A stretch of DNA of 64,000 bases from an uncultured Pelagibacteraceae bacterium (GTDB lineage Bacteria > Pseudomonadota > Alphaproteobacteria > Pelagibacterales > Pelagibacteraceae): assembly GCA_902590915.1 (NCBI GenBank), contig CACIYQ010000006.1, positions 1 to 64,000 of the forward strand, given 5' to 3'. The notes beneath the pieces are model-generated. The model was not told where the DNA came from and did not search any database. It saw only the letters and a list, made by a program, of their open reading frames with translations. Both the position numbers and the translations under genes were made by a program. Shown here in pieces: positions 53,479 through 63,929 of the stretch. Positions within the stretch are counted from its first letter, which is position 1; each line of letters opens with the position of its first letter.

Positions 53479-54081
53479 TTAATAAATATTCTGAGCAGCT
53501 ACCATTGTTAGTAACATTGGTAGAGAAAGAAGAGTATTTGTTCTAGAGAACAACATTGCTGTCTTAGCAGATTTTGCTTTTGTTTCAGGATCAGTTTCAA
53601 CAATACCTAATGCTCTTTTTTGATTTGGCCATATTACAAACCAAACGTTAAATGCCATTATAAGACCTAACCACATTCCAATTCCTATTGCAGTGTGTTT
53701 TGGAATTCCGGAACCAATACTGAAAGTCATTGCATCATGCAGATAACCATTTAACCAAGCTAGAATTAATCCAGATAAAACAGTAAAAGCTGCAGCCCAT
53801 CTAAAATAAAATAAAGCAGCTGGAGCAATTACTTTTCCAATTGCTGGCTTTTGTTCATCTGGAATTTTTGCCATGTTTGGGATTTGAACAAAATTAAAAT
53901 ACCAAAGTAATCCAATCCACATTATTGCGACTACTACATGTATAAATCTAAATAACCAACTCCAAAACAATGTATCAAAGGCAATGCCTTCATTGTGAAA
54001 AAACATTCCTACAAACAAAATTATAGCTATTGTAAGTGAAGCATGTATTGTTTTTGGTAAGGAAGATAATAAGTTACTCAT
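53479..54081 (-). CDS. PuuD-like (urate hydroxylase N-terminal) membrane domain protein
   Basis: A 200-residue membrane protein with about five hydrophobic spans. The segment RFIHVVVAIMWIGLLWYFNFVQIPNMAKI closely follows the N-terminal membrane domain of PuuD-type urate oxidases. KVIAPAALFYFRWAAAFTVLSGL and MAFNVWFVIWPNQKRALG also fit that family. The C-terminal cytochrome c domain of full-length PuuD is missing. Conserved histidines suggest heme or metal binding. Urate oxidation cannot be assumed; I infer a redox-related membrane protein of unknown substrate. Confidence 0.7.
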   Translation of the reverse strand: MSNLLSSLPKTIHASLTIAIILFVGMFFHNEGIAFDTLFWSWLFRFIHVVVAIMWIGLLWYFNFVQIPNMAKIPDEQKPAIGKVIAPAALFYFRWAAAFTVLSGLILAWLNGYLHDAMTFSIGSGIPKHTAIGIGMWLGLIMAFNVWFVIWPNQKRALGIVETDPETKAKSAKTAMLFSRTNTLLSLPMLLTMVAAQNIY

Positions 54082-54124
54082 GATTCTTAATTTTATACAC
54101 TAAATTTTGGTAATTTTTAAGTTT

Positions 54125-56983
54125 TTATATTAAATTTAGTAAAGGCTTTAAAAATTGGCCAGTGTAACTCTCTTTAATTTTCGACACTTCCTCAGGTTTA
54201 CCCTCTGCGATAATTTTACCACCCTTTACACCACCCTCAGGACCCATATCAACAATATAGTCAGCAGTTTTTATAACATCCAAATTGTGCTCAATTACAA
54301 CAACTGTATTACCAAGTTTTACAAATGTGTGTAGAATTTCTAAAAGTTTTTTAATATCGTGTTGATGCAAACCAGTTGTCGGTTCATCTAAAATATACAT
54401 TGTTCGTCCTGTAGATCTTTTTGATAACTCTTTAGCAAGTTTGATTCTTTGAGCCTCCCCACCAGAAAGGGTTGTTGCTTGCTGACCAATTTTTATATAG
54501 CCTAATCCAACTTTTTTTAATGTTAATAATTTTGTTTTAATATTTGATATATTTTCAAAATATTCACAACCTTCATCTACAGACATATCCAAAACATCTG
54601 CAATACTCTTGCCTTTAAATTTTATCTCTAAAGTTTCTCTATTATATCTTGTACCTTTGCATTCATCACATTGAATATAAACATCTGGTAAAAAGTGCAT
54701 TTCATAAGTAATCACACCATCACCTTCACATGCCTCGCATCTACCACCTTTGACATTAAATGAAAAACGTCCTGGTTTATAACCTCTCGTTTTAGATTCT
54801 GGTAAACTCGTAAACCAATCTCTTATTGGACCAAATGCACCGGTGTATGTCGCTGGATTTGATCTTGGTGTCCTTCCAATGGGTGATTGATCTATATCAA
54901 TAATTTTATCAATTAATTCAACACCCTTGTAACCTTTAAAAGCTTTTGGAGCTTTTTTAGCTTTGCTATTCAGTGTTAAATTTAAAGCATGAAATAGTGT
55001 TTGCAATATTAGTGTAGATTTTCCACTTCCTGATACACCAGTAACACAAGTGAATGTTCCTGTTGGAATCTTAAGATTAACGTTGTCTAAATTATTTCCT
55101 GTTGCACCATTGATTTCAACAAACCTTCCATTTTTAGCCAATCGTCTTGTATTAGGGATGTCAATTTTCTTTTTATTAGCAAGATATTGTCCAGTGATAC
55201 TATTCTTATCTTTTTTAATCTCATCATAAGTACCTTGCGAGGATATTTGACCACCATTAGTTCCTGCCTCTGGCCCTAAGTCTATAATATGATCTGCATT
55301 CTCCATAGTTTCAGTATCATGTTCTACAACTATTACGGTGTTACCTAAATCTCTTAATCTTTTAAGTGCATTAATAAGTTTAACATTATCTTTTTGATGT
55401 AAACCAATTGATGGTTCATCTAAAACGTAAAGAACTCCAGTTAATCCCGAACCTATTTGAGAAGCTAATCTTATTCTTTGTGCCTCACCACCGGATAACG
55501 TTCCAGACTCTCTAGATAGAGTCAAATAATCCAAGCCCACATTTAACAAAAAATTCAATCTTTCATTTATTTCTTTTAATACATGTTCTGCAATTTTAAA
55601 TTGCCTTTTGTCTATATGATTTACTAAATCTTTAAACCATTCTGCTGCATCAAATATTGACTTCTTCGTTACTTCACTAATATTAAGATTGTTAATTTTT
55701 ACACATAATGCCTCTTCTTTTAAACGATCTCCATTACATGCTTCGCATGCAGTATCAGATTGATATTCTGCAATAACTTCTCTTTTCCATTCACTATCAG
55801 ATTCTAAAAATCTTCTTTCAAGGTTGTTAATGACACCCTCAAACGTTTTCTTATAGGAATATTTTTCATAACCATCATCATAATTAAACTTTATTTCATC
55901 TTCATCTGATCCATAAAGAACAATATCTTTTATTTTTTTTGGGAGTTTTTTCCATTTTTCATCCAAAGAAAAACCATAATGTTTAGCTAGCGATGACAGT
56001 GTTTGAGCATAATATAAGGTGGTGGATTTTGACCAAGGTTCTATTGCACCGTCTGCTAAACTTTTTCTTTCATCTGGTACAACAAGATTTGGATCTACAT
56101 TTAATTTCATACCAATACCCTCACACTCTTCACAAGCTCCATAAGGACTATTGAACGAAAATAATCTCGGTTCTATTTCTTCAATTGTAAATCCACTTTC
56201 AGGACAAGCAAATTTTGTTGAATAAATTAATTTTTTTAATTTTCTGTGTTTTTGAGGCAATGTTTCATCTTCAAATTCAACAAAAACTAATCCGTTTGCA
56301 AGATTAACAGCTGTTTCGATACTTTCAGCCAATCTATTTCCTAGTTTAGAATTTAAAACAATTCTATCAACCAAAACAGAAATATCGTGTTTAAGTTTTT
56401 TGTCTAAATTGGGAGATTTTTCAATATCATATAAAACGTCATCGATCTTGATTTTTCTAAAACCTCTTCTTTTGTAACTTAAAATATCTTTTCTATATTC
56501 ACCTTTACGACCTCTTACTACTGGCGCGTATATATATATTGTCGATTTTTTTGGCAGTTTTTTAATTAAATCTACTATTTGAGTAACAGTTTGTGAAGTA
56601 ATTGGTTTGCCGGTAAATGGTGAATAGGGAACACCTGCTCTTGCATAGAGAACTCTCATATAATCATAAATCTCTGTAACTGTTGCAACGGTAGATCTTG
56701 GGTTTTTTGAGGTATTTTTTTGTTCAATAGCTATAGCTGGACTTAATCCTTCGATAAGATCTACATTTGGCTTTTTCATTTTGTCCAAAAACTGTCTTGC
56801 GTATGCAGATAAACTTTCAACGTATCTTCGTTGTCCCTCGGCATAAATAGTATCAAAAGCTAACGACGATTTTCCTGAACCAGAAAGACCTGTAATTACC
56901 ACAAATTTGTCTTTTGGAATCTCAACAGAAATATTCTTTAAATTATGTTCTTTAGCGCCCTTAATAACTATTTTTTTCATCAT
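54125..56983 (-). CDS. uvrA: Excinuclease ABC subunit A
   Basis: DNA-damage recognition ATPase of nucleotide excision repair, 952 residues. There are two ABC modules, with Walker [13 protein letters not shown] near the start and [12 protein letters not shown] in the second half. Signatures are LSGGEAQRI in both. Zinc-finger cysteines appear in [16 protein letters not shown] and [16 protein letters not shown]. Two adjacent ATGs (56983, 56980) are both plausible starts. It is divergent from ssb. Confidence 0.97.
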   Translation of the reverse strand: MMKKIVIKGAKEHNLKNISVEIPKDKFVVITGLSGSGKSSLAFDTIYAEGQRRYVESLSAYARQFLDKMKKPNVDLIEGLSPAIAIEQKNTSKNPRSTVATVTEIYDYMRVLYARAGVPYSPFTGKPITSQTVTQIVDLIKKLPKKSTIYIYAPVVRGRKGEYRKDILSYKRRGFRKIKIDDVLYDIEKSPNLDKKLKHDISVLVDRIVLNSKLGNRLAESIETAVNLANGLVFVEFEDETLPQKHRKLKKLIYSTKFACPESGFTIEEIEPRLFSFNSPYGACEECEGIGMKLNVDPNLVVPDERKSLADGAIEPWSKSTTLYYAQTLSSLAKHYGFSLDEKWKKLPKKIKDIVLYGSDEDEIKFNYDDGYEKYSYKKTFEGVINNLERRFLESDSEWKREVIAEYQSDTACEACNGDRLKEEALCVKINNLNISEVTKKSIFDAAEWFKDLVNHIDKRQFKIAEHVLKEINERLNFLLNVGLDYLTLSRESGTLSGGEAQRIRLASQIGSGLTGVLYVLDEPSIGLHQKDNVKLINALKRLRDLGNTVIVVEHDTETMENADHIIDLGPEAGTNGGQISSQGTYDEIKKDKNSITGQYLANKKKIDIPNTRRLAKNGRFVEINGATGNNLDNVNLKIPTGTFTCVTGVSGSGKSTLILQTLFHALNLTLNSKAKKAPKAFKGYKGVELIDKIIDIDQSPIGRTPRSNPATYTGAFGPIRDWFTSLPESKTRGYKPGRFSFNVKGGRCEACEGDGVITYEMHFLPDVYIQCDECKGTRYNRETLEIKFKGKSIADVLDMSVDEGCEYFENISNIKTKLLTLKKVGLGYIKIGQQATTLSGGEAQRIKLAKELSKRSTGRTMYILDEPTTGLHQHDIKKLLEILHTFVKLGNTVVVIEHNLDVIKTADYIVDMGPEGGVKGGKIIAEGKPEEVSKIKESYTGQFLKPLLNLI

Positions 56984-57072
56984 AATTTTTGTTGCTTTGA
57001 ATTAATAAAATTAATATTCAGAAGAATTGTGGTATAAATCTAATTAATTAAAGAAACAAATATAAAAATATT

Positions 57073-57522
57073 ATGGCTGGAAGTTTAAATAAAGTGTTAT
57101 TAATTGGTCGTTTGGGCGCAGATCCAGAAATTAAACAAATGGTAAATGGCAAGAGTGTAGCAAGATTAAGCCTTGCAACAAGTCAATCTTGGAAAGACAA
57201 AAATACTGGAGAAAAAAAAGAAAAAACTGAGTGGCACCGTGTAGTTGTATTTAATGAGGGTCTTGTAAATGTTGTTCAACAGTATCTTAAAAAAGGTGCT
57301 CAAATTTATGTTGAGGGTCAAATAACAACAAGAAAATGGAAAGACGAACAATCTGGTCAGGATAAATATTCTACTGAAGTTGTTATTCAAGGGTATAATT
57401 CTTCATTAACAATGTTAGGAGGGGGTAATGGAAGTGGCATTCAAAACGATCCTAATCCTCAAAATAATATAGAAGACTCTTCTCAAATATCTAACGACAT
57501 GGATGATGAAATTCCCTTTTAG
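57073..57522 (+). CDS. ssb: Single-stranded DNA-binding protein
   Basis: OB-fold protein, 149 residues. The N-terminal [18 protein letters not shown] and [12 protein letters not shown] are hallmark segments. A linker rich in Gly, Asn and Gln ends in the acidic tip MDDEIPF, the protein-interaction tail. It precedes gyrA by 5 bp. Confidence 0.97.
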   Translation: MAGSLNKVLLIGRLGADPEIKQMVNGKSVARLSLATSQSWKDKNTGEKKEKTEWHRVVVFNEGLVNVVQQYLKKGAQIYVEGQITTRKWKDEQSGQDKYSTEVVIQGYNSSLTMLGGGNGSGIQNDPNPQNNIEDSSQISNDMDDEIPF

Positions 57523-57527
57523 TTTCT

Positions 57528-60107
57528 ATGCAAAAATCTGAAGAGACAAAAGATAATAAAATAAAACTAATCTCAATGCATGATGAGATGAGCTCATCGT
57601 ATCTTTCTTATGCAATGAGTGTCATTGTAAGTCGTGCTCTACCAGACATCAGAGATGGACTAAAACCTGTTCACCGTAGAATTTTATACGCGATGTACAA
57701 AGGTGGTTATGATTGGTCAAAACAATTTAGAAAATCAGCAAGAATAGTCGGAGATGTTATTGGTAAATATCATCCTCATGGAGATCAATCTGTTTATGAT
57801 GCTCTAGTAAGAATGGTACAAGATTTTTCAATGAGCTTACCACTTGTTCAAGGTCAAGGAAACTTTGGTTCTATAGATGGCGATCCAGCTGCAGCTATGA
57901 GATATACCGAAACACGCTTATCTAAAGTTTCACAATTTCTAATTGATGACATTGAGAAAAATACCATTTCTTTTAAGAGCAATTACGATGAAACTGAAAA
58001 AGAGCCAAGTGTTCTACCCGCACAATTTCCAAATTTATTGGTCAATGGCGCTGGAGGCATTGCAGTAGGAATGGCCACAAGTATTCCACCACATAATTTA
58101 GGTGAAATAATTGATGGAACTTTAGCTCTAATAGGGGACAAAGATATTAAAATTAAAGAATTAATGAAACATATACCTGGCCCTGATTTTCCCACGGGTG
58201 GTGTAATCATTGGAAAAGATATTATTAAACAGGGTTATAATAATGGAAGAGGTTCTTTTAAAATTAGAGGTGAAGTATCAATAGAAAAACAAAAGAATGG
58301 AAGAGAAAGATTAGTTATCACTTCAATTCCTTATCAAGTAAACAAATCAGTTTTAAATGAAAGAATTGCTCAGCTTGTTAGGGAAAAAAAAATTGAGGGT
58401 ATAAAAGATATAAGAGACGAGTCTAATAGAGAAGGAATTAGAGTTGCAATTGATCTAAGAAATGGTGTTGAGCCAGAAACTATTAAAAGACAACTATATA
58501 AAAATACTCAGATAGAGAGCTCCTTTGGATTTAACACTCTAGCAATAGTTGAGGGTAAACCTAAAACTTGTACACTTAAAGATTTCCTATCAAATTTTTT
58601 GTCATTTAGAGAAAATGTTGTAATTAAAAAAACTAAATTTGATCTACAAAAAGCAGAGGAGAGAGCTCATATCTTAATTGGTTTATCAGTCTCCGTAGAA
58701 AATTTAGATAAAATTATCAAAATAATCAGATCTTCAAAAACGCCTGATGATGCAAAATTATCTATATTAAAAACTAAGTGGAAAATTAACAAATCACAAA
58801 AATTAATTTCATTAGTTGAAGGCAAAAAAGGTAAAAACTTATATTTACTATCTGAGCCACAAGTACTAGCTATTTTAGAGCTAAGACTTCAAAAATTAAC
58901 TGCACTTGGGATAAATGAGATTGAGGTTGAAATTAAAAAACTAGCTGAATTAATTACTAAATTTAAAAAAATTATATCTTCAAAAAAAGAGTTATTAAAA
59001 GTTATCAGCGAAGAACTTAAAAATATTAAAGAAAAATTTGCTGTTCCAAGAAGAACCAAAATTATCGATGCAGTCTTAAATTACGATATTGAGGAAACAA
59101 TTCAAAAACAATCAGTAATCATTACTGTTACATTACAAGGTTATATTAAAAGAGGTTCTTTAGATGGTGTTAAAAAACAAAAAAGAGGTGGCAAGGGCAA
59201 ATCTGGAATTACTACGAGAGATCAGGATTCTGTCATACAAACATTATCAGTTAATACTCATACTTCTGTTTTGTTCTTTTCGACAGAAGGACTAGTTTAT
59301 AAAGTAAAAGCTTGGAAAATACCTGAAGGATCATCCTCATCAAAAGGAAAATCTTTATTTAATATTTTACCTTTAAAGAGTCATCAAGCAATTAGCTCTA
59401 TCATGCCAATGCCAGAGGATGAAACAGACTCAAAAAACTATCAAATAATTTTTGCAACAGCCTTAGGGAAAGTTAGAAAAAATAGTTTAGATGATTTTTC
59501 TTCGATTAATGCATCTGGAAAAATTGCAATGAAATTAGATAATAACGACAAAATAGTAGGGGTTAAAATTTGCAAAGATGATCAAGATGTGATTTTGAGT
59601 ACCAAATTTGGTAAATGTATAAGATTTGAGGCTAAAAAATTGAGAGTTTTTAAGGGTAGATCATCAAAAGGCATAAAGGGAATAGAATTAGCAACAAATG
59701 ATCAAATAGTTTCTTTATCAGTTATTGATACTGATAAAATTAAGAAAAATGGAAAAAAATCTGAAGATGAAAAATCTGAATTAAATGCAAAAGAGAAATT
59801 TGTTTTATCCATAAGTGAAAATGGATTTGGAAAAAAAACCTCTCATTTTGATTACAGAGTAACAAATCGTGGAGGTAAAGGTATTATTGGTATTGTTAAT
59901 TCGCCAAGAAATGGAAGCATTACTTCATCATTCCCTGTTTATGAGGGTGATGAAATATTAATATCAACTAATAAAGGTAGAGTTATACGAGTTGCCGTTA
60001 AAGAAATAAGAACTGCTGGAAGAAATACTCAAGGTGTTAGAATTATTAAACTATCTGGTGAAGAAAAAGTTGTATCTGCAATTAAAATAGACGATAACTT
60101 GATTTAA
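57528..60107 (+). CDS. gyrA: DNA gyrase subunit A
   Basis: Type II topoisomerase breakage-reunion subunit of 859 residues. [28 protein letters not shown] is the conserved start. The catalytic tyrosine is in [12 protein letters not shown], and the GyrA box QKRGGKG marks true gyrase. In the quinolone-interaction helix, [10 protein letters not shown] has Gln at the position of E. coli Ser83. The beta-pinwheel domain is complete. Confidence 0.97.
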   Translation: MQKSEETKDNKIKLISMHDEMSSSYLSYAMSVIVSRALPDIRDGLKPVHRRILYAMYKGGYDWSKQFRKSARIVGDVIGKYHPHGDQSVYDALVRMVQDFSMSLPLVQGQGNFGSIDGDPAAAMRYTETRLSKVSQFLIDDIEKNTISFKSNYDETEKEPSVLPAQFPNLLVNGAGGIAVGMATSIPPHNLGEIIDGTLALIGDKDIKIKELMKHIPGPDFPTGGVIIGKDIIKQGYNNGRGSFKIRGEVSIEKQKNGRERLVITSIPYQVNKSVLNERIAQLVREKKIEGIKDIRDESNREGIRVAIDLRNGVEPETIKRQLYKNTQIESSFGFNTLAIVEGKPKTCTLKDFLSNFLSFRENVVIKKTKFDLQKAEERAHILIGLSVSVENLDKIIKIIRSSKTPDDAKLSILKTKWKINKSQKLISLVEGKKGKNLYLLSEPQVLAILELRLQKLTALGINEIEVEIKKLAELITKFKKIISSKKELLKVISEELKNIKEKFAVPRRTKIIDAVLNYDIEETIQKQSVIITVTLQGYIKRGSLDGVKKQKRGGKGKSGITTRDQDSVIQTLSVNTHTSVLFFSTEGLVYKVKAWKIPEGSSSSKGKSLFNILPLKSHQAISSIMPMPEDETDSKNYQIIFATALGKVRKNSLDDFSSINASGKIAMKLDNNDKIVGVKICKDDQDVILSTKFGKCIRFEAKKLRVFKGRSSKGIKGIELATNDQIVSLSVIDTDKIKKNGKKSEDEKSELNAKEKFVLSISENGFGKKTSHFDYRVTNRGGKGIIGIVNSPRNGSITSSFPVYEGDEILISTNKGRVIRVAVKEIRTAGRNTQGVRIIKLSGEEKVVSAIKIDDNLI

Positions 60108-60111
60108 TTTA

Positions 60112-60606
60112 ATGAGCAAAATTGCTATATACCCTGGCACATTTGATCCAATTACCTACGGGCACATTGATGTAATAAAAAAAGCTTTGAAATTATTTGA
60201 TAAGATTATTGTTGGTGTATCAGATGTTAGTAGCAAAAGTTATCTATTTAGTTCAGAAGAAAGGATACAAATAGTAAATAAGGCTTTATTTAAAGATCTT
60301 AAACTTAATAAAAAAAAAATTACAGTAGTGTCTTTTAGCTCATTAACTACTGATTTGTGTAAAAAATATAAATCAAATATTATACTTAGAGGTTTAAGGG
60401 CCGTATCTGATTTTGAGTATGAATTCCAATTAGCTGGAATGAATAGAAAATTAAATCAGAACATAGAAACTATTTTTTTAATGTCAGACGTTGAAAACCA
60501 AATTATCTCGTCCAGATTTGTTAAAGAGATTGTAAAATTAAATGGTGATATTAAAAAATTTACTACCAAAAGTACTATTAAATCTTTAAAAGAAAAATAT
60601 GAATAG
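60112..60606 (+). CDS. coaD: Pantetheine-phosphate adenylyltransferase
   Basis: Penultimate step of coenzyme A synthesis. The nucleotidyltransferase motif YPGTFDPITYGH is at residues 7-18. RGLRAVSDFEYEFQLAGMN and ISSRFVKEI complete the family pattern. Length is 164 residues. It overlaps the cyclophilin gene by 8 bp. Confidence 0.97.
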   Translation: MSKIAIYPGTFDPITYGHIDVIKKALKLFDKIIVGVSDVSSKSYLFSSEERIQIVNKALFKDLKLNKKKITVVSFSSLTTDLCKKYKSNIILRGLRAVSDFEYEFQLAGMNRKLNQNIETIFLMSDVENQIISSRFVKEIVKLNGDIKKFTTKSTIKSLKEKYE

Positions 60607-61159
60607 AATTTTAATTAACTTATTTATTTTATTTTTTTTTATTACCAATCAATCAATAGCTGAGGAGAATATAATGATTTTAAAATTAAAAAATGGGGAT
60701 GTAAAAATAGAGTTATTTGAAGATGTGGCGCCAAATCATGTGAAGAGAATTAAAGAATTGGCAAATGCTGGAAAATACGACAACGTTGTTTTCCATAGAG
60801 TAATTGATGGCTTTATGGCTCAAACTGGTGATGTAAAATTTGGTAATTCAGAAACAAAGGATTTTGATTTAAGAAGAGCAGGAATGGGAGGATCTGAATT
60901 ACCAGATTTGAAGCAAGAATTTAGTAGCTTACCACATGATAGAGGAACTTTATCGATGGCGAGATCCTCAGATCCAAATAGTGCTAATAGTCAGTTTTTT
61001 ATATGTTTTAAACCAGCACCTTTCTTAGATAGACAATATACTGTTTTTGGTAAAGTAATAGAAGGAATGGATTTAGTAGATAAAATTAAAAAAGGTGATG
61101 AGAGTAATAACGGATCTGTAACAGACCCTGATAAGATCATAAGCTTTAAATCACTATAA
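60599..61159 (+). CDS. Exported cyclophilin-type peptidyl-prolyl isomerase
   Basis: Proline isomerase assisting folding outside the cytoplasm. The signal peptide (residues 1-21, ending SIAEE) is followed by the cyclophilin core: VVFHRVIDGFMAQTGD with the catalytic Arg, MARSSDPNSANSQFFIC, and PFLDRQYTVFGKV. The 186-residue length fits PpiA-type proteins. Confidence 0.93.
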   Translation: MNRILINLFILFFFITNQSIAEENIMILKLKNGDVKIELFEDVAPNHVKRIKELANAGKYDNVVFHRVIDGFMAQTGDVKFGNSETKDFDLRRAGMGGSELPDLKQEFSSLPHDRGTLSMARSSDPNSANSQFFICFKPAPFLDRQYTVFGKVIEGMDLVDKIKKGDESNNGSVTDPDKIISFKSL

Positions 61160-61167
61160 TCTATTGA

Positions 61168-62280
61168 ATGGCATTAAAAAATTTTGCCTTTAAAGTTTTA
61201 AAAAAGGATAAATTTGCTAGATCAGGTGTCATAGAAACGCATCGTGGAAATATAAATACACCAGCTTTTATGCCAGTTGGAACGCAAGCTACTGTTAAAG
61301 CATGCACAATTGATGATATAAAAAAAACTGGTTCTCAAATAATTTTATCTAACACTTATCATCTAATGATAAGACCTGGTTTAGACCGAATTCAATCTGC
61401 TGGTGGGTTACATAAATTTATGAACTGTGATTTACCAATTTTAACTGACTCTGGTGGTTTTCAAGTAATGTCTCTTTCAAAACTAAATAAAATTGACCGT
61501 GAAAAAGGTGCCATATTTAATTCACACATAGATGGTAAAAAATTTTATTTAAGCCCCGAAGAAAGTATAAAAATTCAATTAGGATTAAATTCAGATATCG
61601 TAATGATTATGGATGAATGTCCAAAAAAATCAAATGATTATGATTTAATAAAAAAATCTATGGATCTTTCTTTATATTGGGCTGAAAGATCGAAAAAGTC
61701 ATTTGGTAAAAATCCACACAAAGCATTATTTGGAATTGTTCAAGGAGGATTATTTAAGGATTTAAGAATTAAGTCGTTGAATGAATTAATTAATATAGAT
61801 TTTGATGGTTATGCCTTAGGGGGTCTTGCTGTTGGTGAGACTCAAGCCGAAATGTTTAAAGTTTTAGAAGATATTAAAGAATACTTACCTGATCATAAAC
61901 CTCATTATTTAATGGGAGTAGGTACACCATCTGACATTCTTGGTGCTGTTAAGCGTGGTATTGATATGTTTGATTGTGTTTTACCTACAAGATCTGGAAG
62001 AACTGGTCTTGGTTTCACCTGGGATGGAAGAATAAATATTAAAAATAATAAATACCAAAACGACAATACACCACTTGATTCTAATTGTGACAATTTAAGC
62101 TTGAATAAATATTCTAAAAATTATCTAAATCATCTTTTTAATACAAATGAAATACTAGCCTCTATGCTATTAACACTTCATAATATCAATTTTTATCAAG
62201 AATTAATGTCATCAATTAGAAACCATATACAGTCAGGCACATTTGATAAATTTCATGATAAATACATTGATAAGTTGTAG
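61168..62280 (+). CDS. tgt: tRNA-guanine transglycosylase with altered zinc site
   Basis: It exchanges guanine at the wobble position for a queuosine precursor. Catalytic segments are intact: LTDSGGFQVMSL, VQGGLFKDLR, GGLAVGE and FDCVLPTRSGR. The zinc site is normally C-x-C-x2-C plus a His 31 residues after the first Cys. Here only Cys307 and His338 remain, while the other two positions are Asn309 and Leu312. The fold around them is otherwise conserved (NKYSKNYLNHLF, LLTLHNINFY). This is either a real loss or compensated elsewhere. The tRNA-Lys locus follows directly. Confidence 0.94.
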   Translation: MALKNFAFKVLKKDKFARSGVIETHRGNINTPAFMPVGTQATVKACTIDDIKKTGSQIILSNTYHLMIRPGLDRIQSAGGLHKFMNCDLPILTDSGGFQVMSLSKLNKIDREKGAIFNSHIDGKKFYLSPEESIKIQLGLNSDIVMIMDECPKKSNDYDLIKKSMDLSLYWAERSKKSFGKNPHKALFGIVQGGLFKDLRIKSLNELINIDFDGYALGGLAVGETQAEMFKVLEDIKEYLPDHKPHYLMGVGTPSDILGAVKRGIDMFDCVLPTRSGRTGLGFTWDGRINIKNNKYQNDNTPLDSNCDNLSLNKYSKNYLNHLFNTNEILASMLLTLHNINFYQELMSSIRNHIQSGTFDKFHDKYIDKL

Positions 62281-62303
62281 TAGCTTTTTAATATATGCTT
62301 AAT

Positions 62304-62338
62304 TTGACATTTGAAATAATAAAATAAATCTATATATA
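62304..62338 (+). promoter_or_regulatory. Ancestral tRNA-Lys promoter, now driving a tRNA fragment
   Basis: Candidate -35 TTGACA (62304) or TTGAAA (62311) and -10 TATATA (62333) precede the tRNA 5' half by about 26 bp. TTGAAA to TATATA has a 16-bp spacer. It probably once served the native gene. Confidence 0.45.
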
Positions 62339-62364
62339 ACAATTATTCAATTTGAATATATCGG

Positions 62365-62402
62365 GGGCCCTTAGCTCAGTTGGTAGAGCAATTCCCTTTT
62401 AA
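62365..62402 (+). pseudogene. Detached 5' half of tRNA-Lys(UUU)
   Basis: These 38 nt are identical to the first 38 nt of the intact tRNA-Lys at 62656, from G1 through the last base of the anticodon loop (CTTTTAA). After that the sequence is unrelated. It retains acceptor 5' strand, D arm and half the anticodon stem, so it cannot fold as a tRNA. It marks the left recombination junction. Confidence 0.9.
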
Positions 62403-62655
62403 TAAACTGCACACCTCATATTTTTAGCTTTTAGTGCGGTTAATCACCATTTAAAACACAGTGTGCACAGAGTGTGTAAAGAATTTTGCGTGTCTTTCCC
62501 TGTATAAAAGTACACAGCTAAATTGAGTGTGCGTTTTTGTTAAACAAAAGTGCACATATAAACTTATTTTATGTTTGAAAAATAAAGGTTTATTTACTAT
62601 ATAGACAACTTCATTGCATCTATTGTAGTACTATAATAGCTATGCAAAAATATGT
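62403..62655. other. Element arm region with GTGTGCAC-like iterons and no ORF
   Basis: About 250 bp without a convincing gene. It holds repeated short motifs: TGCACACC (62408), GTGTGCAC then AGTGTGTAAA (62461-62480), TACACAGC (62511), GAGTGTGCG (62525) and AGTGCACAT (62549). The motifs resemble recombinase arm-type sites or iterons. A TATAAT -10 box (62632) near the end probably starts the intact tRNA. Confidence 0.65.
62632..62637 (+). promoter_or_regulatory. -10 element of the intact tRNA-Lys gene
   Basis: An exact TATAAT lies 18 bp before the tRNA 5' end. The upstream TTCATT (62610) is a weak -35 with a 16-bp spacer. This promoter differs in sequence from the one before the 5' fragment. 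Confidence 0.5.
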
Positions 62656-62731
<76 letters not shown>

Positions 62732-62769
62732 TTAATCAGTAAAATCAATAGAAATATTCGGTGTGCAAA

Positions 62770-62798
62770 AACATTTTTTTAAAAATGTTGATTTTTTT
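62770..62798 (+). terminator. Rho-independent terminator after tRNA-Lys
   Basis: A perfect 9-bp AT-rich stem (62770-62778 with 62781-62789) and 2-nt loop is followed by GA and seven T. It lies 39 nt after the tRNA end. Confidence 0.7.
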
Positions 62799-62868
62799 CG
62801 TGCACGTTCTGTGCACATTTAATATAATTTATCTATATATAAATATTCAAATAAACGTAATTTTTAAT

Positions 62869-63282
62869 ATGAAACATCTTTATAAGTTAATCATAATTTT
62901 CACTCTATTTTTTAACACCGCAAATAGTAACGAAATAAAAATAACAGATACATCTGTTTCAGCAGAGTGGAGTTCAGTTAATAAAAAACACGTGAACTTA
63001 TACTACAGATTGGAATTTACCATAAACAAAACCTTAGATAAGATTGGTCCTTGTGTACAAATATTCGATTCAAATAAACTTAAAGTTTATCATTTTGGAA
63101 CTCAGTTTGACCCGTATTCACCCGGTAAATATGAATTTAATGAAAGTCCAACTATACCAGCTACAAAATGGAATAGAGGTAGTATTCTAAGATTTTATGT
63201 TGGTCAAGGTGGTTGTCACGCAGGTAGTAGCTCAATTTTAAGTAATTTCGTAGATTTTACTCCACAAGAAATACTAAATTAA
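62869..63282 (+). CDS. Small secreted protein carried in the tRNA-Lys element
   Basis: A 137-residue protein starting at ATG 62869 with a signal peptide (MKHLYKLIIIFTLFFNTANS). An in-frame GTG at 62761 would add a stretch overlapping the terminator and is unlikely. The mature chain has two cysteines (IGPCVQIF and GGCHAG) and looks beta-rich (VNLYYRLEFTINKTL, KLKVYHFGTQFDPY). I do not recognise a family. It lies between the intact tRNA and the detached 3' half, so it is probably cargo. Confidence 0.75.
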   Translation: MKHLYKLIIIFTLFFNTANSNEIKITDTSVSAEWSSVNKKHVNLYYRLEFTINKTLDKIGPCVQIFDSNKLKVYHFGTQFDPYSPGKYEFNESPTIPATKWNRGSILRFYVGQGGCHAGSSSILSNFVDFTPQEILN

Positions 63283-63291
63283 TTTTAGTAT

Positions 63292-63681
63292 ATGAAAAAA
63301 TTAATATTTTTCTTTTCATTTTTTATCATCCAAACTTCTTATGCAGATAATCTTAATCAAAAGAAAGTATTTTGTGAAAATAATAGTGAAGAATTTTTTA
63401 TAGAATTTAAAGAAAACAATAAAGCTAATTTTACGTGGGCAAATTACCCTTTAGGTATATATGAAAATAAAGTTGAAAGTTATGAATTAAAGGAATTATT
63501 AGGAGATAGCCTGGTTAGTGTAGGTGGTATTAATATAAGTAGAACAAAATTACAAATTTTATCATTGAGTGGATATACGGGTAAATGTAAATTAGTAAAT
63601 AAAGATTTAACTCAAAAAATAAAAAAAAAATTCGACAAATTACAAAATAAAAATAAGAAAAAAAAAGAGTTAAAATTTTAG
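63292..63681 (+). CDS. Second small secreted protein in the tRNA-Lys element
   Basis: A 129-residue protein with a signal peptide (MKKLIFFFSFFIIQTSYA). The mature chain has two cysteines (VFCENN, GKCKLV) and a lysine-rich C-terminal helix (QKIKKKFDKLQNKNKKKKELKF). It starts 9 bp after the previous stop, so the two form a unit. No family is recognised. Confidence 0.75.
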   Translation: MKKLIFFFSFFIIQTSYADNLNQKKVFCENNSEEFFIEFKENNKANFTWANYPLGIYENKVESYELKELLGDSLVSVGGINISRTKLQILSLSGYTGKCKLVNKDLTQKIKKKFDKLQNKNKKKKELKF

Positions 63682-63710
63682 AGAAAATTAAGCCGATTAT
63701 TCAGCAAGAA

Positions 63711-63852
63711 TTTGCACACCACTTAATTTGTAGAAAATTTCATCGGTGTGCACAGAGTGTGCAAAAAAGTGTGTAAACTTTTAAAAAATTCCATAAAATA
63801 AACCAGATTTTTGTGCACATTTTTTTACACACCATAAAAAATTCCATAAAAA
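63711..63852. repeat. Iteron cluster at the right junction
   Basis: It contains TTTGCACACC (63711), GTGTGCACAGAGTGTGCAAA (63746-63765), AGTGTGTAAAC (63769), TTGTGCACAT (63811) and TACACACC (63826), plus a direct repeat of AAAAAATTCCATAAAA (63782 and 63837). The 20-mer matches 62461-62480 at 19 of 20 positions, in the same orientation. Confidence 0.8.
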
Positions 63853-63876
63853 GTGAACTTCACGTCGTAATTACCA

Positions 63877-63922
63877 CTTTTAAGGAATGGGTCGATGGTT
63901 CGAGTCCATCAGGGCTCACCAT
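63877..63922 (+). pseudogene. Detached 3' half of tRNA-Lys(UUU)
   Basis: These bases match the intact tRNA from the anticodon loop (CTTTTAA) through CCA plus one further base. The preceding sequence is unrelated. With the 5' half at 62365 it would rebuild an identical tRNA-Lys if the interval were removed. It marks the right recombination junction. Confidence 0.92.
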
Positions 63923-63929
63923 AATTCAA

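Noticed and set aside
56984-57072. Possible SOS/LexA operator between uvrA and ssb
   Set aside because: I saw an imperfect GAAT...ATTC inverted repeat but no clear alphaproteobacterial GTTC-N7-GTTC site.
62761-62868. N-terminal extension of the secreted protein from a GTG at 62761
   Set aside because: The extension spans the tRNA terminator and iterons, and the ATG at 62869 gives a standard signal peptide.
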